Shown here one piece after another: positions 1-8,616 of a stretch of DNA of 64,000 nucleotides (position 1 is the first letter of the stretch; the number at the start of each line of letters is the position of its first letter). Under the pieces are notes generated by a model, which saw only the letters and a list, made by a program, of their open reading frames with translations, searched no databases and had not been told where the DNA came from. A program made the position numbers and the translations under genes. Source of the stretch: Aminipila butyrica (lineage in GTDB: Bacteria; Bacillota; Clostridia; Peptostreptococcales; Anaerovoracaceae); the NCBI RefSeq assembly GCF_010669305.1, contig NZ_CP048649.1, positions 2,542,001-2,606,000 of the forward strand. Reading direction: 5' to 3'.

Positions 1-801
1 ACTTCGCTCGCCTCCCTTCTTACTGCCAAAGGGGGGATTGGTCAGCACCACATCATATCCTTTCATGGATTGACCCATAAGGGACAGGGTATCTCCTAGC
101 TGAACAGCACTATCCAGCTGATGTAAAGCGGCGTTCATCAAGGCTAATCGATGAGTGTCTCGTACCAGCTCACCGCCGGTAAATGCTTCTTTTTTTTGAA
201 ATTCCTGCTGCTCCCTTGTCATTCCTGTCAAGCCGCCATTTTGCTCTTCTATGTAACGATGGGCTGCTGTCATAAAGCCAAAAGTGCCACAGGCCGGATC
301 GCAGCACCGTTCACCCAGCTGAGGGTCGGTTAGCTGAATCAGAACATCTATCAATACTCGAGGCGTAAAATATTGACCTGCCCCCGACTTTTTCTCTCCG
401 GCGTTCTTTTCCAGCAAACCTTCATACAACTGCCCCAGCCCTTCCTCTTTAGCACTATACCAATCCAAGCAATCCATTTGATAAACAATTTTACTCAGGT
501 TGGCTTCTTCTTCGATGCTGGATCGAGCTCCCTCATAAATCTGTCTAATACGTTCATTCTCCCCAGTACCTAAAGCGGTTAACAAACGGTAGTAAAAGAC
601 TTTTAATTCGCCTGTCTTCTGGCTGACCAGCTGATCCCAGCGGTATACCGCCGGGATAGCCTCTTCAGCTCCAGTCTCTTTGGCAAGCTTTAAAAACAAC
701 AGGTAAGTCAGTTCTGTCACGTACTGGTGGTAAGTGATGCCGTCATCCCGCAATACGTGACACAGATTCCAGAGGCTGTTCACCAGCTCCCGGTTATTCA
801 T
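1..801 (-). CDS. hsdM: Type I restriction-modification DNA methyltransferase subunit (HsdM), N-terminal part
   Basis: This is the N6-adenine methyltransferase subunit of a type I restriction-modification system; it would methylate the host target sequence and form the core of the restriction complex. The visible 267 codons start at an ATG at 801 and run off the window at base 1. Residues 1-150 form the helical N-terminal HsdM domain (MNNRELVNSLWNLCHVLRDD). The SAM-binding motif DPACGTFGFM lies at about residues 168-177 and the catalytic motif NPPF at about 256-259. The start overlaps the stop of the upstream 148-codon gene by 8 nt (794-801), so the two are translationally coupled. HsdS and HsdR would lie outside the window. 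The family call is strong; specificity cannot be told. Confidence 0.93.
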   Translation of the reverse strand, partial: MNNRELVNSLWNLCHVLRDDGITYHQYVTELTYLLFLKLAKETGAEEAIPAVYRWDQLVSQKTGELKVFYYRLLTALGTGENERIRQIYEGARSSIEEEANLSKIVYQMDCLDWYSAKEEGLGQLYEGLLEKNAGEKKSGAGQYFTPRVLIDVLIQLTDPQLGERCCDPACGTFGFMTAAHRYIEEQNGGLTGMTREQQEFQKKEAFTGGELVRDTHRLALMNAALHQLDSAVQLGDTLSLMGQSMKGYDVVLTNPPFGSKKGGERS

Positions 802-1240
802 GAATAACCTCCTGGATGGTCTTGACCACTTTCAGCCTCGGACGACCGGTGAGCTTGTAGGTGCTGGCAGAGGTCACATATTTGACGCCCATCTGACGAG
901 GCATATCCTTCTGTCCAGCAGGCTGGTAACCAAAAGGTTCCAACGCAGTGCGCACCATACGCCCCAATCCTTGCTTGGTAAAGTTGTCCGTCAAATCAAA
1001 TTCTTTTATCTGCTTCTCTTCATAATACGTCTCCACCTCCGAAATACAAGCAGACAAAGCCGGCTTTCCTCTTTCAGCGGCCTCCACCATGGCAATCAAG
1101 TTTTCTTCTCTAGAGAGGATGTTCTCAAAGATCTCTTTCCCTTGACGGTTCCCTTCAAATTTTCGATAATTAGGGCTTCCCTCCAAGAAGTCCTCATAAG
1201 ATGCCTTTTTTACAGCGGTTTTCTGAATACTCTTGTCCAT
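794..1240 (-). CDS. Small hypothetical protein in front of hsdM
   Basis: A 148-residue soluble, charged protein that I do not recognise as a named family. It has a good ribosome binding site (AAAGGAG, 6 nt before the ATG) and its stop overlaps the start of hsdM, so it belongs to the restriction-modification operon. No signal peptide, membrane segment or clear helix-turn-helix is visible. The C-terminal part is rich in Lys, Arg and Thr (for example GRPRLKVVKTIQEVIHE). Possible roles are a regulator of the operon, an anti-restriction accessory factor, or a methylase partner; this is inference from position only. It is the first gene after a strong promoter flanked by an exact inverted repeat. 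Confidence 0.75.
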   Translation of the reverse strand: MDKSIQKTAVKKASYEDFLEGSPNYRKFEGNRQGKEIFENILSREENLIAMVEAAERGKPALSACISEVETYYEEKQIKEFDLTDNFTKQGLGRMVRTALEPFGYQPAGQKDMPRQMGVKYVTSASTYKLTGRPRLKVVKTIQEVIHE

Positions 1241-1265
1241 TTGCTCTCCTTTCAGATATGTGATA

Positions 1266-1322
1266 TTACGTGTTTATATTAAACTCAATTTAACATATCC
1301 GATTTCAGTTGTCAACACGTAA
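1266..1322 (-). promoter_or_regulatory. Promoter of the RM operon inside a 9-bp inverted repeat
   Basis: On the minus strand there is a -35 box TTGACA (1315-1310), a 17-bp spacer and a -10 box TAAATT (1292-1287). The promoter is bracketed by an exact inverted repeat, TTACGTGTT at 1266-1274 and AACACGTAA at 1314-1322 on the plus strand. One arm touches the -35 box and the other falls at about the transcription start and early leader. This is a plausible operator pair for a repressor; the protein that binds is unknown. Confidence 0.65.
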
Positions 1323-1423
1323 ATCTTTACTTTATTATTCTTTATCTTTGAGCTATTTTAATGCACAAAGCAGGAGCTCTCTCCACGTGCATTCCTGCTT
1401 TAGTCTATCCATTTAGTTAAAAT

Positions 1424-1443
1424 AAAAAAAGCCTCTGCGAGGC
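1424..1443 (-). terminator. Intrinsic terminator after the chemoreceptor gene
   Basis: Stem GCCTC/GAGGC with a 3-nt loop followed on the minus strand by seven Ts; it lies about 105 nt past the stop of the chemoreceptor gene. A T5 tract on the other side means it could also work for plus-strand transcripts. The stem is short (5 bp). Confidence 0.5.
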
Positions 1444-1547
1444 GATTTTTGCAATATTTCCTACGTTATAAAAAAACAGACCGGCTGCCTATATGACAAA
1501 TAACCGTTCTGCTTACTACATCTTCGAACTATTCCTCGGAGGCAGAC

Positions 1548-3281
1548 CTATAGCTGTCTTTTTAAAGAAAACTTAGAAACTTCATCCCGCAACATCTGCG
1601 CTTGAGCGGATAGCTCCTCGCTAGAAGCCGAACTTTCCTCGGCAGAAGCTGCATTGGTTTGTACAACCGCAGAGAGTTGAGACAGGTTGCTTGTAACTTC
1701 TTCAATAGCCGATACTTGATCGCTGGAAGCCGTTTCAATCTGCCTGGTAGACTGCTCAATCAATTGCGCCTTTCCTGCCACAGCCTCCAAAAGCCTAGCC
1801 GTCTTTATGGCCAGCTGCTCGCCATGAGCCACCGTACTGGCAGACTTGTCAATTAGCATAGCAGTCTGCTGCGCCGCTTCTGCCGACTTGCCCGCCAGAT
1901 TTCGCACTTCATTAGCAACCACCGCAAAGCCTTTCCCTGCATGCCCCGCTCGAGCCGCTTCAATAGCTGCGTTCAGGGCCAAAATGTTAGTCTGGAAAGC
2001 AATGTCCTCAATAACCTTGGTAATATCTGAAATCTTCTCGGATGAGATGCTAATCTCTCGCATAGCACCGTTTAAACTTTGCATGTGTGCATTTCCCTCC
2101 TGGATGCTGTTTGCCGTCTGCTCCACATATTCAGAGGTCTTTCGGACATTTTCTGCATTTTGCCGAGCCTCCCGTTCAATCTTTCCTACAGAAGTGCTCA
2201 GTTCTTGAATAGCAGAAGCCTGCTCTGTGGACCCAGAAGCCAACCCTTGTGAGGCACTAGCAATCTGTATAGCCCCACTCCCCACTTGGTCGGCAGAAAT
2301 CTGAATAGCTGCCAAAGTCTGGTTCAGGGCTTGAATGGTTCCATTTATAGCTTGCTTAATAGTATCAAAATCACCTAGGTATTCCAAGTCCACCTCTAAA
2401 CACATATTTCCACCAGCCAACAAAGTCAGTTTGTCGGAAATGTCCTGTATATAGGCGACTAACATGCGATTGGTCCTCCGAATGGTGTCCGCCATATGCC
2501 CCAACTCATCTTCCCCTTCATAGGAAACGGTACTTTGAAGGTGGCCCCGGGACATATCCCCAAATACTTTTTCAATTTCCTTAACCGGATTCATGATGGA
2601 CCGAGCGATCAGACGGATAACCGTTATCGCAAAGAAGATTGAAGCAATGAAGGCACTCATCAAAATTAGGATAGATACCCTCATGGCAGCAGCAGCCTCT
2701 TTATTCAGCTTCTGCATTTGAGAGTCAATATGCTCAGCGGCTACATTGATTACATCGTCTACTTTAACAGCATTAGGCACGTACTCATTGACCAGCACTT
2801 CCCTCCCCCGTATATCGGCTTCTGCGGTGTTTTGCTTGGCCATCCGTATGATTTCATCCTTGGCTTCATTGTTGACCATCATGATGGCATTCAGTTCTTG
2901 GAGAACCTCCTCCGAGGTCTTGTAATTTTTCTTAAACTCAGTCAAGGCTACGCTCAGACCTGTTTGCTCAGAGGTCAGCTTTTCTATGTAATCGGCCCGC
3001 TTTTCGTTATCGGTGGTGGTGAACATCAGTGCCGCATAGCGCTGCAAAGACAAATTATACCGCCGGATGGTCCAAATGCTTACCGTATTGGGCAGGGCCT
3101 CCTGTTCATATCGCTGTACCTGAGAATATATTCGGTTCAGATTCACCCCAGATAGTATGGTAGAAATAAACATCAGCAGCAAGATTACCGCAAACCCCAA
3201 GATTAATTTTCTTCGGACAGGAAGGTTCCGCACCATCCTGTCAAGCCCTTTACTTCGGCCAACTGTTTCAGTGTTTTTCAT
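1548..3281 (-). CDS. Methyl-accepting chemotaxis protein
   Basis: A transmembrane chemoreceptor of 577 residues that would sense an extracellular or membrane-near ligand and control CheA kinase. A short cytoplasmic N-terminus is followed by membrane segment 1 (about residues 26-46), a four-helix-bundle type sensor domain (about 47-200), membrane segment 2 (about 203-225), a HAMP linker and a long MCP signalling coiled coil. The hairpin tip (NILALNAAIEAARAG, then GFAVVANEVRNLA) is intact. No C-terminal NWETF-like tether for CheR is present. The ATG has an AAGGAG site 8-9 nt upstream and the gene has its own consensus promoter. It stands alone, with no che genes nearby, so its ligand cannot be guessed. 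Confidence 0.95.
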   Translation of the reverse strand: MKNTETVGRSKGLDRMVRNLPVRRKLILGFAVILLLMFISTILSGVNLNRIYSQVQRYEQEALPNTVSIWTIRRYNLSLQRYAALMFTTTDNEKRADYIEKLTSEQTGLSVALTEFKKNYKTSEEVLQELNAIMMVNNEAKDEIIRMAKQNTAEADIRGREVLVNEYVPNAVKVDDVINVAAEHIDSQMQKLNKEAAAAMRVSILILMSAFIASIFFAITVIRLIARSIMNPVKEIEKVFGDMSRGHLQSTVSYEGEDELGHMADTIRRTNRMLVAYIQDISDKLTLLAGGNMCLEVDLEYLGDFDTIKQAINGTIQALNQTLAAIQISADQVGSGAIQIASASQGLASGSTEQASAIQELSTSVGKIEREARQNAENVRKTSEYVEQTANSIQEGNAHMQSLNGAMREISISSEKISDITKVIEDIAFQTNILALNAAIEAARAGHAGKGFAVVANEVRNLAGKSAEAAQQTAMLIDKSASTVAHGEQLAIKTARLLEAVAGKAQLIEQSTRQIETASSDQVSAIEEVTSNLSQLSAVVQTNAASAEESSASSEELSAQAQMLRDEVSKFSLKRQL

Positions 3282-3420
3282 AGGCTATTTCTCCTTTTTA
3301 ATGTATGCAATCCCGGTTGACCTTGTCCATCCACCCAATGGCCACAATCCTTTATTCAAATTCGCTTCCAGTCTACGGCAAAGTACCCAAAATCATTCAA
3401 AACAAGCTAATTTTTTTTAT

Positions 3421-3450
3421 ATTATACTAATCTACTGCAAGCCATGTCAA
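3421..3450 (-). promoter_or_regulatory. Sigma-A promoter of the chemoreceptor gene
   Basis: Minus strand: TTGACA at 3450-3445, 18-bp spacer, TATAAT at 3426-3421. Both boxes are perfect matches. It leaves an untranslated leader of about 130 nt, in which I see no known riboswitch. Confidence 0.75.
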
Positions 3451-3546
3451 CACTACCGAGCTTAAATTTTCTTAATTTTCGAAACATTTTACAAATTTTA
3501 CTTCAATTTTACCAAAGGGCTAATTTTCCTAGCCGTGAATCAATAC

Positions 3547-3571
3547 AGAGTCCTTTACTGAAAAGGACTCT
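3547..3571. terminator. 10-bp hairpin between the BclA-like and chemoreceptor genes
   Basis: AGAGTCCTTT/AAAGGACTCT with a 5-nt loop, about 50 nt after the stop of the BclA-like gene on the minus strand. The T-run is poor on the minus side and short (ATTTTG) on the plus side, so the terminator call is moderate. Confidence 0.45.
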
Positions 3572-3619
3572 ATTTTGCATGAGAGGTTTATCTTTTATTA
3601 AAATGCGCGATACTATTTT

Positions 3620-4612
3620 TTATCCTTTAACTGGCAATACTTCTATCTTTGGCAGGGCGGCCTTTTCCGTACTTCGTCCAGATAAAAACGAAAGCGGGTC
3701 TGATGTGGTAAGCAGCCGAGCAATACGCAAAGAAGATACCACAATCGGGGTATTCCCATCATCGTCCGAAAGAACCAGAACGCCTGGTTCATTTCTATAA
3801 ACTCGGCCTGAAGCAGAGACATTAGGTCCCATGTTCATACTTAAATCCGTCCCCACAGGCACATAGCTGACCACGCCGAAGGCTGCATCTGCATCACAGC
3901 CTTCCGGTACCGGCTCTGGCAAAGGCAAGAAGGTAAAGGCCGGGTCCCATACTGTACCCTCGCCGGGATATACTGCATTGAGATTTCCTAAGGCCAATGC
4001 CTGATAGCTGCCTCCGCCGTCCAGCAGCCGTAAAAACCACGGGCCCGCTGCCCCGGGGGCTTGATACAGGTCTATCGGCTGTCCGCTGTAAGAGGGCAGC
4101 GTATTCATGAATACCGACCAAGTGCTGCTCCCATAAGCGGTAATCATTTGCTCCAGTAGATTTGCCAGCTGCCTCATGGCAAAGCAAGTCATGGAAGTCT
4201 CTGTCCGATTTTCTTGACCGATAACAGCCAGGGAAGCTTTTACCGGCATAGCTGCTGAGTCATAAATCATCCCGCCGCCGCTGTTGCGCAGGCCAACTGT
4301 AGCAGGTGCGGTTTCCACCTTGATCAGACCCATACCCACCACTTCGCCAATTTTAGCCGGAGAATTCCCCAAGATGACGGCCTCCTGAGAAGTAAACAGT
4401 TCAAAACCTACGCCAACCCCTGATACAGAGGACTGCGTGGCCACCCACCAATGAACCTCATAAGTGCCCGGCTCATTCAGGCTGACTAAACCCGTCACAT
4501 TATCGTAAGTCATATTTCCCGCTGAAATCACGGTTGAATCGAAGAGAAGGGTTGCCCCCGCCCCTACAGGTCCCGCGATTAAGCGCTGTATTTGCAGTAT
4601 TTGTGTGCTCAT
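3620..4612 (-). CDS. BclA-like / jelly-roll surface protein
   Basis: A 330-residue protein resembling the C-terminal, collagen-less part of BclA-like exosporium or surface glycoproteins of Clostridia. Residues 1-140 look like an all-beta C1q/TNF-type jelly roll (GTYEVHWWVATQSSVSGVGV and similar strands). Residues about 150-180 carry the segment AMRQLANLLEQMITAYG, which I recall from clostridial BclA-like C-terminal regions. The rest is beta-rich and Gly/Pro/Ser-rich. No Gly-X-Y repeat, signal peptide or anchor is visible. I chose the ATG at 4612 because AAGGAG lies 9 nt upstream; a second ATG six bases earlier is too close to that site, and longer starts lack one. Association with spores or the cell surface is inferred from the family only. 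Confidence 0.6.
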   Translation of the reverse strand: MSTQILQIQRLIAGPVGAGATLLFDSTVISAGNMTYDNVTGLVSLNEPGTYEVHWWVATQSSVSGVGVGFELFTSQEAVILGNSPAKIGEVVGMGLIKVETAPATVGLRNSGGGMIYDSAAMPVKASLAVIGQENRTETSMTCFAMRQLANLLEQMITAYGSSTWSVFMNTLPSYSGQPIDLYQAPGAAGPWFLRLLDGGGSYQALALGNLNAVYPGEGTVWDPAFTFLPLPEPVPEGCDADAAFGVVSYVPVGTDLSMNMGPNVSASGRVYRNEPGVLVLSDDDGNTPIVVSSLRIARLLTTSDPLSFLSGRSTEKAALPKIEVLPVKG

Positions 4613-4853
4613 TTGCATACGCTCCTTACCCAATATGATAAATTCTTCCTGAACGAAAAAACGCAACAGGAAAATATATCCTACATTTATTCACATAGTT
4701 TATTTTATTCTGATCCTGCTTCTTTCGTGTCTGAGGCCGTCCATCTTTTAAAGGGTCAAGCGTTTTGGCGTTCCCTTATGGGGGTAAAAAAGTTATAATA
4801 AAGATATTAACTAAAGAAAACGATGCACAAGAACAAACGGAGGGACTTAAAAT

Positions 4854-5489
4854 ATGAAATTTACCAAACAAAAGATAAAAAAATTATTAGATAAATTAGA
4901 AGAGATGTATCCGGAGGCGGACTGCGCCTTGCACTTTCAGACCATATTCCAGCTGCTGGTGGCCGTTGTCCTCTCTGCCCAGACCACCGATAAAAGCGTA
5001 AACCTGGTTACCGCAGACCTGTTTGCGAAGTATCCCGATGCGTCTTCCCTGGTTCAAGTGCCAGAAGAGGAATTGCAGAATATTCTCCGGCGAATTGGCA
5101 TGTATAAGACCAAATCAAGAAACGTGCTGGCCCTATGTCATACCTTAATTGAAAAATATGATGGACAAGTTCCCGAAGATTACGACAAGCTGGTGGAACT
5201 GCCCGGTGTAGGCCGCAAGACAGCTAATGTAGTCCTTTCAGTAGGGTTCGGTCACCAGCGCATCGCTGTGGACACTCATGTTTTTCGGGTTTCTAACCGC
5301 TTAGGCCTGGTACACGAAAAAGATGTGTTGAAGACAGAGCTAGCCCTCATGGAGCTCCTACCGGAGAACAGATGGTCCCGAACTCACCACAGTCTAATCT
5401 TTCACGGCCGCTACTGCTGCGACGCCAGAAAGCCCAAATGTGAAGTCTGCGGCGTGTCTGAATTCTGTGAGCACTTTCGAGCTAAGTAG
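4854..5489 (+). CDS. nth: Endonuclease III
   Basis: DNA glycosylase/AP lyase of base-excision repair that removes oxidised pyrimidines. The 211-residue protein has the helix-hairpin-helix followed by the catalytic lysine (LPGVGRKTANVV, about residues 121-132) and the catalytic aspartate in AVDTHVFR (about 140-147). The C-terminal [4Fe-4S] ligands follow the C-x6-C-x2-C-x5-C spacing (CDARKPKCEVCGVSEFC). Length is typical. The start has a GGAGGG ribosome binding site. It is a single gene pointing away from its leftward neighbour; a TATAAT lies at about 4794-4799, but the -35 box is unclear. Confidence 0.97.
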   Translation: MKFTKQKIKKLLDKLEEMYPEADCALHFQTIFQLLVAVVLSAQTTDKSVNLVTADLFAKYPDASSLVQVPEEELQNILRRIGMYKTKSRNVLALCHTLIEKYDGQVPEDYDKLVELPGVGRKTANVVLSVGFGHQRIAVDTHVFRVSNRLGLVHEKDVLKTELALMELLPENRWSRTHHSLIFHGRYCCDARKPKCEVCGVSEFCEHFRAK

Positions 5490-5641
5490 CTGATACACTC
5501 CATATTTTATAGGGCCGCTTCTTCTAATCTTCATAAACAAAACGGAAAATATGTTATCAGGCCTAAAAGCGTTCCGAAAACGCATGTCAATAAGGGAAAA
5601 ATAATTAATCCTCCCCCCCTCCGGCAAGGCCAGTATAAATA

Positions 5642-5887
5642 TTGTCACCTTTTGTTATTGGCAGAAAGCACTGGCTCTTTTCCAACACATCAAAAGGAGC
5701 AGAGGCAAGTGCTGTGATTTACAGTCTGATTGAAACGGCCAAGGGAAATGATCTAAACCCTTTTTCGTATCTTGAGTATCTGTTGGAACAGCTTCCTAAC
5801 GTGGATATAAAAGATTGGGGAATACTAAAGAAATATCTTCCCTGGTCAAAAGAATTGCCACTCATATGCAGAAATCTACAAGTGTAG
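5642..5887 (+). pseudogene. IS66-family transposase C-terminal remnant
   Basis: About 80 codons match the C-terminal end of IS66 transposases (FVIGRKHWLFSNTSKGAEAS, then YSLIETAK, NPFSYLEYLLEQLP and LLPWS-like KYLPWSKELP). The rest of the transposase and its accessory genes are absent and there is no proper start, so it is a dead fragment. The bases after it, to about 6000, hold a GGTTGACG-type stretch that may be a worn right terminal repeat, but I cannot confirm it. It marks the left edge of the AT-rich surface-protein island. Confidence 0.8.
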
Positions 5888-6017
5888 TTGATGGATAGTT
5901 AATGAGTGTTAGCGGCCTCTATTGATACCTTACAATCATATAGATTCATAAAAAATTTTCAGGTGCAGCAACGGTGAGTAAACACAGCTGGTTGACGTGC
6001 TCAAATCAGATCAAAAC

Positions 6018-6055
6018 AAGGACAGGATCTCAAATCCAATTTGAGCCCAGTCCTT
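6018..6055. terminator. Bidirectional hairpin terminator after the RCC1-repeat gene
   Basis: Outer stem AAGGAC/GTCCTT and inner stem CTCAAAT/ATTTGAG. The minus side continues with TTGTTTT, the plus side with TTTCTT. It lies 30 nt past the stop of the 523-codon gene. Confidence 0.7.
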
Positions 6056-6085
6056 TTCTTATCAACTGTGAATAGTAACGGAGTA

Positions 6086-7657
6086 CTAATTACTCTCAGA
6101 TTCAATTTTTATTACATTCTGTGTAGAATCCCAATTAACACTAAATCCTAATTTTTCCCCTATTTCCCTTAACTTAAAATAGTTGTTGCCAGCAATATTA
6201 TATGCTACAAGGTTAATCTCTTTACTATCAACATATAACTTTGATGATGACAAAATTGCATTTTTAGCAGTAGTTCCTCTGCTCTTTGAAAGTTCACTGC
6301 CAACCGGTGTGTAAACTTTTCTATTTAACAAACTGATAGCATTCTTCTCTTTATCCCAAGCGACATCAAATTGGCTTGCAGTACCATTGATGGACATTGC
6401 TATATCTCGAAGTTTAAAGTAATTATATCCTCCAATATTATAAGCTTCAAATCCAACTTCTTTGCCGTTCACTAACACTTTTGATTTGATAGGTACTGCT
6501 TGAAAAGAGGAATTCGTATCAAATGAGGTGTTGACTTCCTGTAAGCCTAAACTAATTGAAACCGCCGTAGGCGTGGCCACTCCTTCTTCCGAGCCATCTA
6601 GATTTCCCCAATTCCATAAGCTGCCGTCTTTCTTTAATGCGATAGCATGATCGCTCCCTGCTGAAATAGCAATCACATCATGCAGTGAATCAATGCAGGC
6701 AGGTCTAGGCGAATCTTGAAGTTCTTCATCTGATGAACCTCTGCCAAGTTTTCCATATAGATTATCTCCCCAGCTCCATATAGTTCCATCCTTACAAAGT
6801 GCCATTGAGTAACTATCTCCAGCTGAAACTGCAATAATATCCTTTAATCCATTTATTTGAGCAGGCTTGTTTCTATACTCAAATGTATCTATCGCAAGTT
6901 CTCCCATAGTATTATATCCCCACCCCCATACCGTGCCATCTTTTTTCAGTGCCAAGGTATGAGTATCTCCGGCTGAAATGCATTGAATATCTGATAACCC
7001 TTTCACTTGAACTGGCATATATTGATTCATTGTAGTTCCATCCCCCAGTTTTCCAAAGTAATTTTCACCCCAGCCCCACACCGTTCCATCTTTTTTGACT
7101 ACAAAAGCATTTAAAGCGCCCATTGATATGGAAACCGCATCAATGAGGTTTGGTATCTTCATAGGAGTAACATGTTCTTCTTTTGTCCCATCTCCCGAAA
7201 TCCAAGTGTCCCAAGACCAAACTGTACCATCCTTCTTAATCGCCAATGAGCCTGCCAGATTAGTCGATATTGAAATAATATCAGAAAGTCCTTCAACTTT
7301 TACCGGATTCACGCTTCCTCTAGCATCATCAATATCTCTTCCCCACATCCACACAGTCCCATCTCTTTTTAAGGCTATGGCATGATACCATCCTACAGAG
7401 ACTGCTGTTACATCTGTCAATCCTTGAATCTGTGTAGGTTTACCGTTTGGCTTTAAACCAAAGTCAGAGAAGTCATTAATTCCCCAAATCCATACTGTCC
7501 CATCACTTTTAAGAACAGTAGTCATCCCCAGGCCACATGAAATAAAATTTTCAGATGATTTTTCCAATCCATAAGCCGGGGTTAAAACTCCACCCACGCT
7601 GAAACAACATATGAATATCATCAACGATAAAAAAATGGATAAAATACGTTTCTTCAT
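6086..7657 (-). CDS. Secreted RCC1-repeat protein with C-terminal stalk domains
   Basis: A 523-residue exported protein. Residues 1-30 are a signal peptide (MKKRILSIFLSLMIFICCFS, then a cleavable Ala region). Residues about 35-375 contain roughly seven RCC1/BLIP-II-type repeats, each with a KKDGTVWxWG core, which should close into a beta-propeller. Residues about 385-523 hold two copies of the copper-amine-oxidase N-terminal-like stalk domain (YNIGGYNYFKLRDIA and YNIAGNNYFKLREIG), which in Firmicutes usually act as cell-wall or structural modules rather than enzymes. AGGAGGAG precedes the ATG and the gene has its own promoter. It shares the RCC1 module with the gene at 14628-18782, so the two may have diverged by duplication. 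Ligand and role are unknown. Confidence 0.85.
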   Translation of the reverse strand: MKKRILSIFLSLMIFICCFSVGGVLTPAYGLEKSSENFISCGLGMTTVLKSDGTVWIWGINDFSDFGLKPNGKPTQIQGLTDVTAVSVGWYHAIALKRDGTVWMWGRDIDDARGSVNPVKVEGLSDIISISTNLAGSLAIKKDGTVWSWDTWISGDGTKEEHVTPMKIPNLIDAVSISMGALNAFVVKKDGTVWGWGENYFGKLGDGTTMNQYMPVQVKGLSDIQCISAGDTHTLALKKDGTVWGWGYNTMGELAIDTFEYRNKPAQINGLKDIIAVSAGDSYSMALCKDGTIWSWGDNLYGKLGRGSSDEELQDSPRPACIDSLHDVIAISAGSDHAIALKKDGSLWNWGNLDGSEEGVATPTAVSISLGLQEVNTSFDTNSSFQAVPIKSKVLVNGKEVGFEAYNIGGYNYFKLRDIAMSINGTASQFDVAWDKEKNAISLLNRKVYTPVGSELSKSRGTTAKNAILSSSKLYVDSKEINLVAYNIAGNNYFKLREIGEKLGFSVNWDSTQNVIKIESESN

Positions 7658-7679
7658 AATCTCCTCCTAAGTATATAAA

Positions 7680-7709
7680 TTTATATGTTTACTTAATATG
7701 TTAGGTCAA
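7680..7709 (-). promoter_or_regulatory. Probable promoter of the 523-codon RCC1 gene
   Basis: Minus strand: TTGACC (7709-7704), 18-bp spacer, TATAAA (7685-7680), only about 22 nt before the ATG. Confidence 0.5.
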
Positions 7710-7757
7710 TAATTCTACCTGCCAAAATTGGGTTCATTGCTAATTCTGATTGGAGGA

Positions 7758-7892
7758 TTAAAGTAATCGCCCGTCTGAAATTGAATAAAATTTTGTTTCA
7801 TCATCGGTTTCAACATATATATATTTCTCTGAGACTTCGTAGTTATTTATGATATCTGTACATCTATACCAAACTACAGCAAATGCTCTATT
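7758..7892 (-). pseudogene. Headless 3' gene fragment behind the membrane protein gene
   Basis: An open frame of 44 codons with no start codon, directly following and slightly overlapping the stop of the 213-codon membrane protein gene in another frame. It reads like real protein (VVWYRCTDIINNYEV, YIYVETDDETKFYSISDGRL). It could be the surviving tail of a displaced gene, for instance a former immunity gene of the RHS locus. I do not recognise the family; the call rests on protein-like composition only. Confidence 0.25.
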
Positions 7893-8529
7893 CTAAATGC
7901 TCGTCTTCAATCTTCTTAGCTAAATAGTATTTTAGGAAACACGACGTTCCCCCATATGCACACGTAAATGCAACAAGTATAAGCATTAATAACATTGCTT
8001 TATCCAATATATTTCGATCTATGGCACCTAGTATTTCTCTTCCGCTTACTATCATAATTATCATTATGCCTGAGGTAATCCATTTCACATTTTTATATTT
8101 TTTTTGTTGCCTGTAATGTCCTTTTTTTATCCATTGGAAAATGATCGTAATATATACAGCTATACATATAATATACACCCCTAAAATAAAGCATATTATT
8201 TGCAATGGCACTTCATGGTTATTATTACTTGCATAAGTTTTATAAGCTAAAATTAAAGTTGATAAAGAAATAGACAGCGCACTTGCACCCAAAAAGAGAT
8301 TCAACTTATTTTGATTAATTGGATTCTTTAATAATAAAATACCCCAAATACATATCCCCATAATAATTGGTAGCATTACAGCACTAGTAATATTTGAATA
8401 CGCACCAAAAATTGCTGTTGGCATACCTAAAATTAGTATCAAAAGTAAGAATGATCTAATCATCTTTTTAGGAGGAGAATAGCTTTCTTGATTAATAAAA
8501 TATTGTATGTCGTCTTTTTGAATGTTCAT
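7888..8529 (-). CDS. Polytopic membrane protein, candidate immunity protein of the RHS toxin
   Basis: A 213-residue protein with about six hydrophobic segments (starting near residues 24, 48, 76, 109, 150 and 178) and a charged N-terminus and C-terminus. I do not recognise a named family. It starts 87 bp behind the stop of the giant RHS gene on the same strand, which is the place where immunity genes of polymorphic toxins sit. A membrane location would suit protection against a membrane-active toxin tail. The ribosome binding site is modest (AAGGG). The immunity role is inference from position and topology. Confidence 0.7.
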   Translation of the reverse strand: MNIQKDDIQYFINQESYSPPKKMIRSFLLLILILGMPTAIFGAYSNITSAVMLPIIMGICIWGILLLKNPINQNKLNLFLGASALSISLSTLILAYKTYASNNNHEVPLQIICFILGVYIICIAVYITIIFQWIKKGHYRQQKKYKNVKWITSGIMIIMIVSGREILGAIDRNILDKAMLLMLILVAFTCAYGGTSCFLKYYLAKKIEDEHLE

Positions 8530-8616
8530 AAGTTTTTCCCTTTTCTTTCATCATAAAAATCTACAATAAGTTATATGTAGGAGAAAGAAACAAATTTCTT
8601 CTCCTACATATACTCT

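Noticed and set aside
3282..3420. Chemoreceptor leader checked for a cyclic-di-GMP riboswitch
   Set aside because: The conserved GGGCAAACC and GGGACGCAAAG core sequences are absent.
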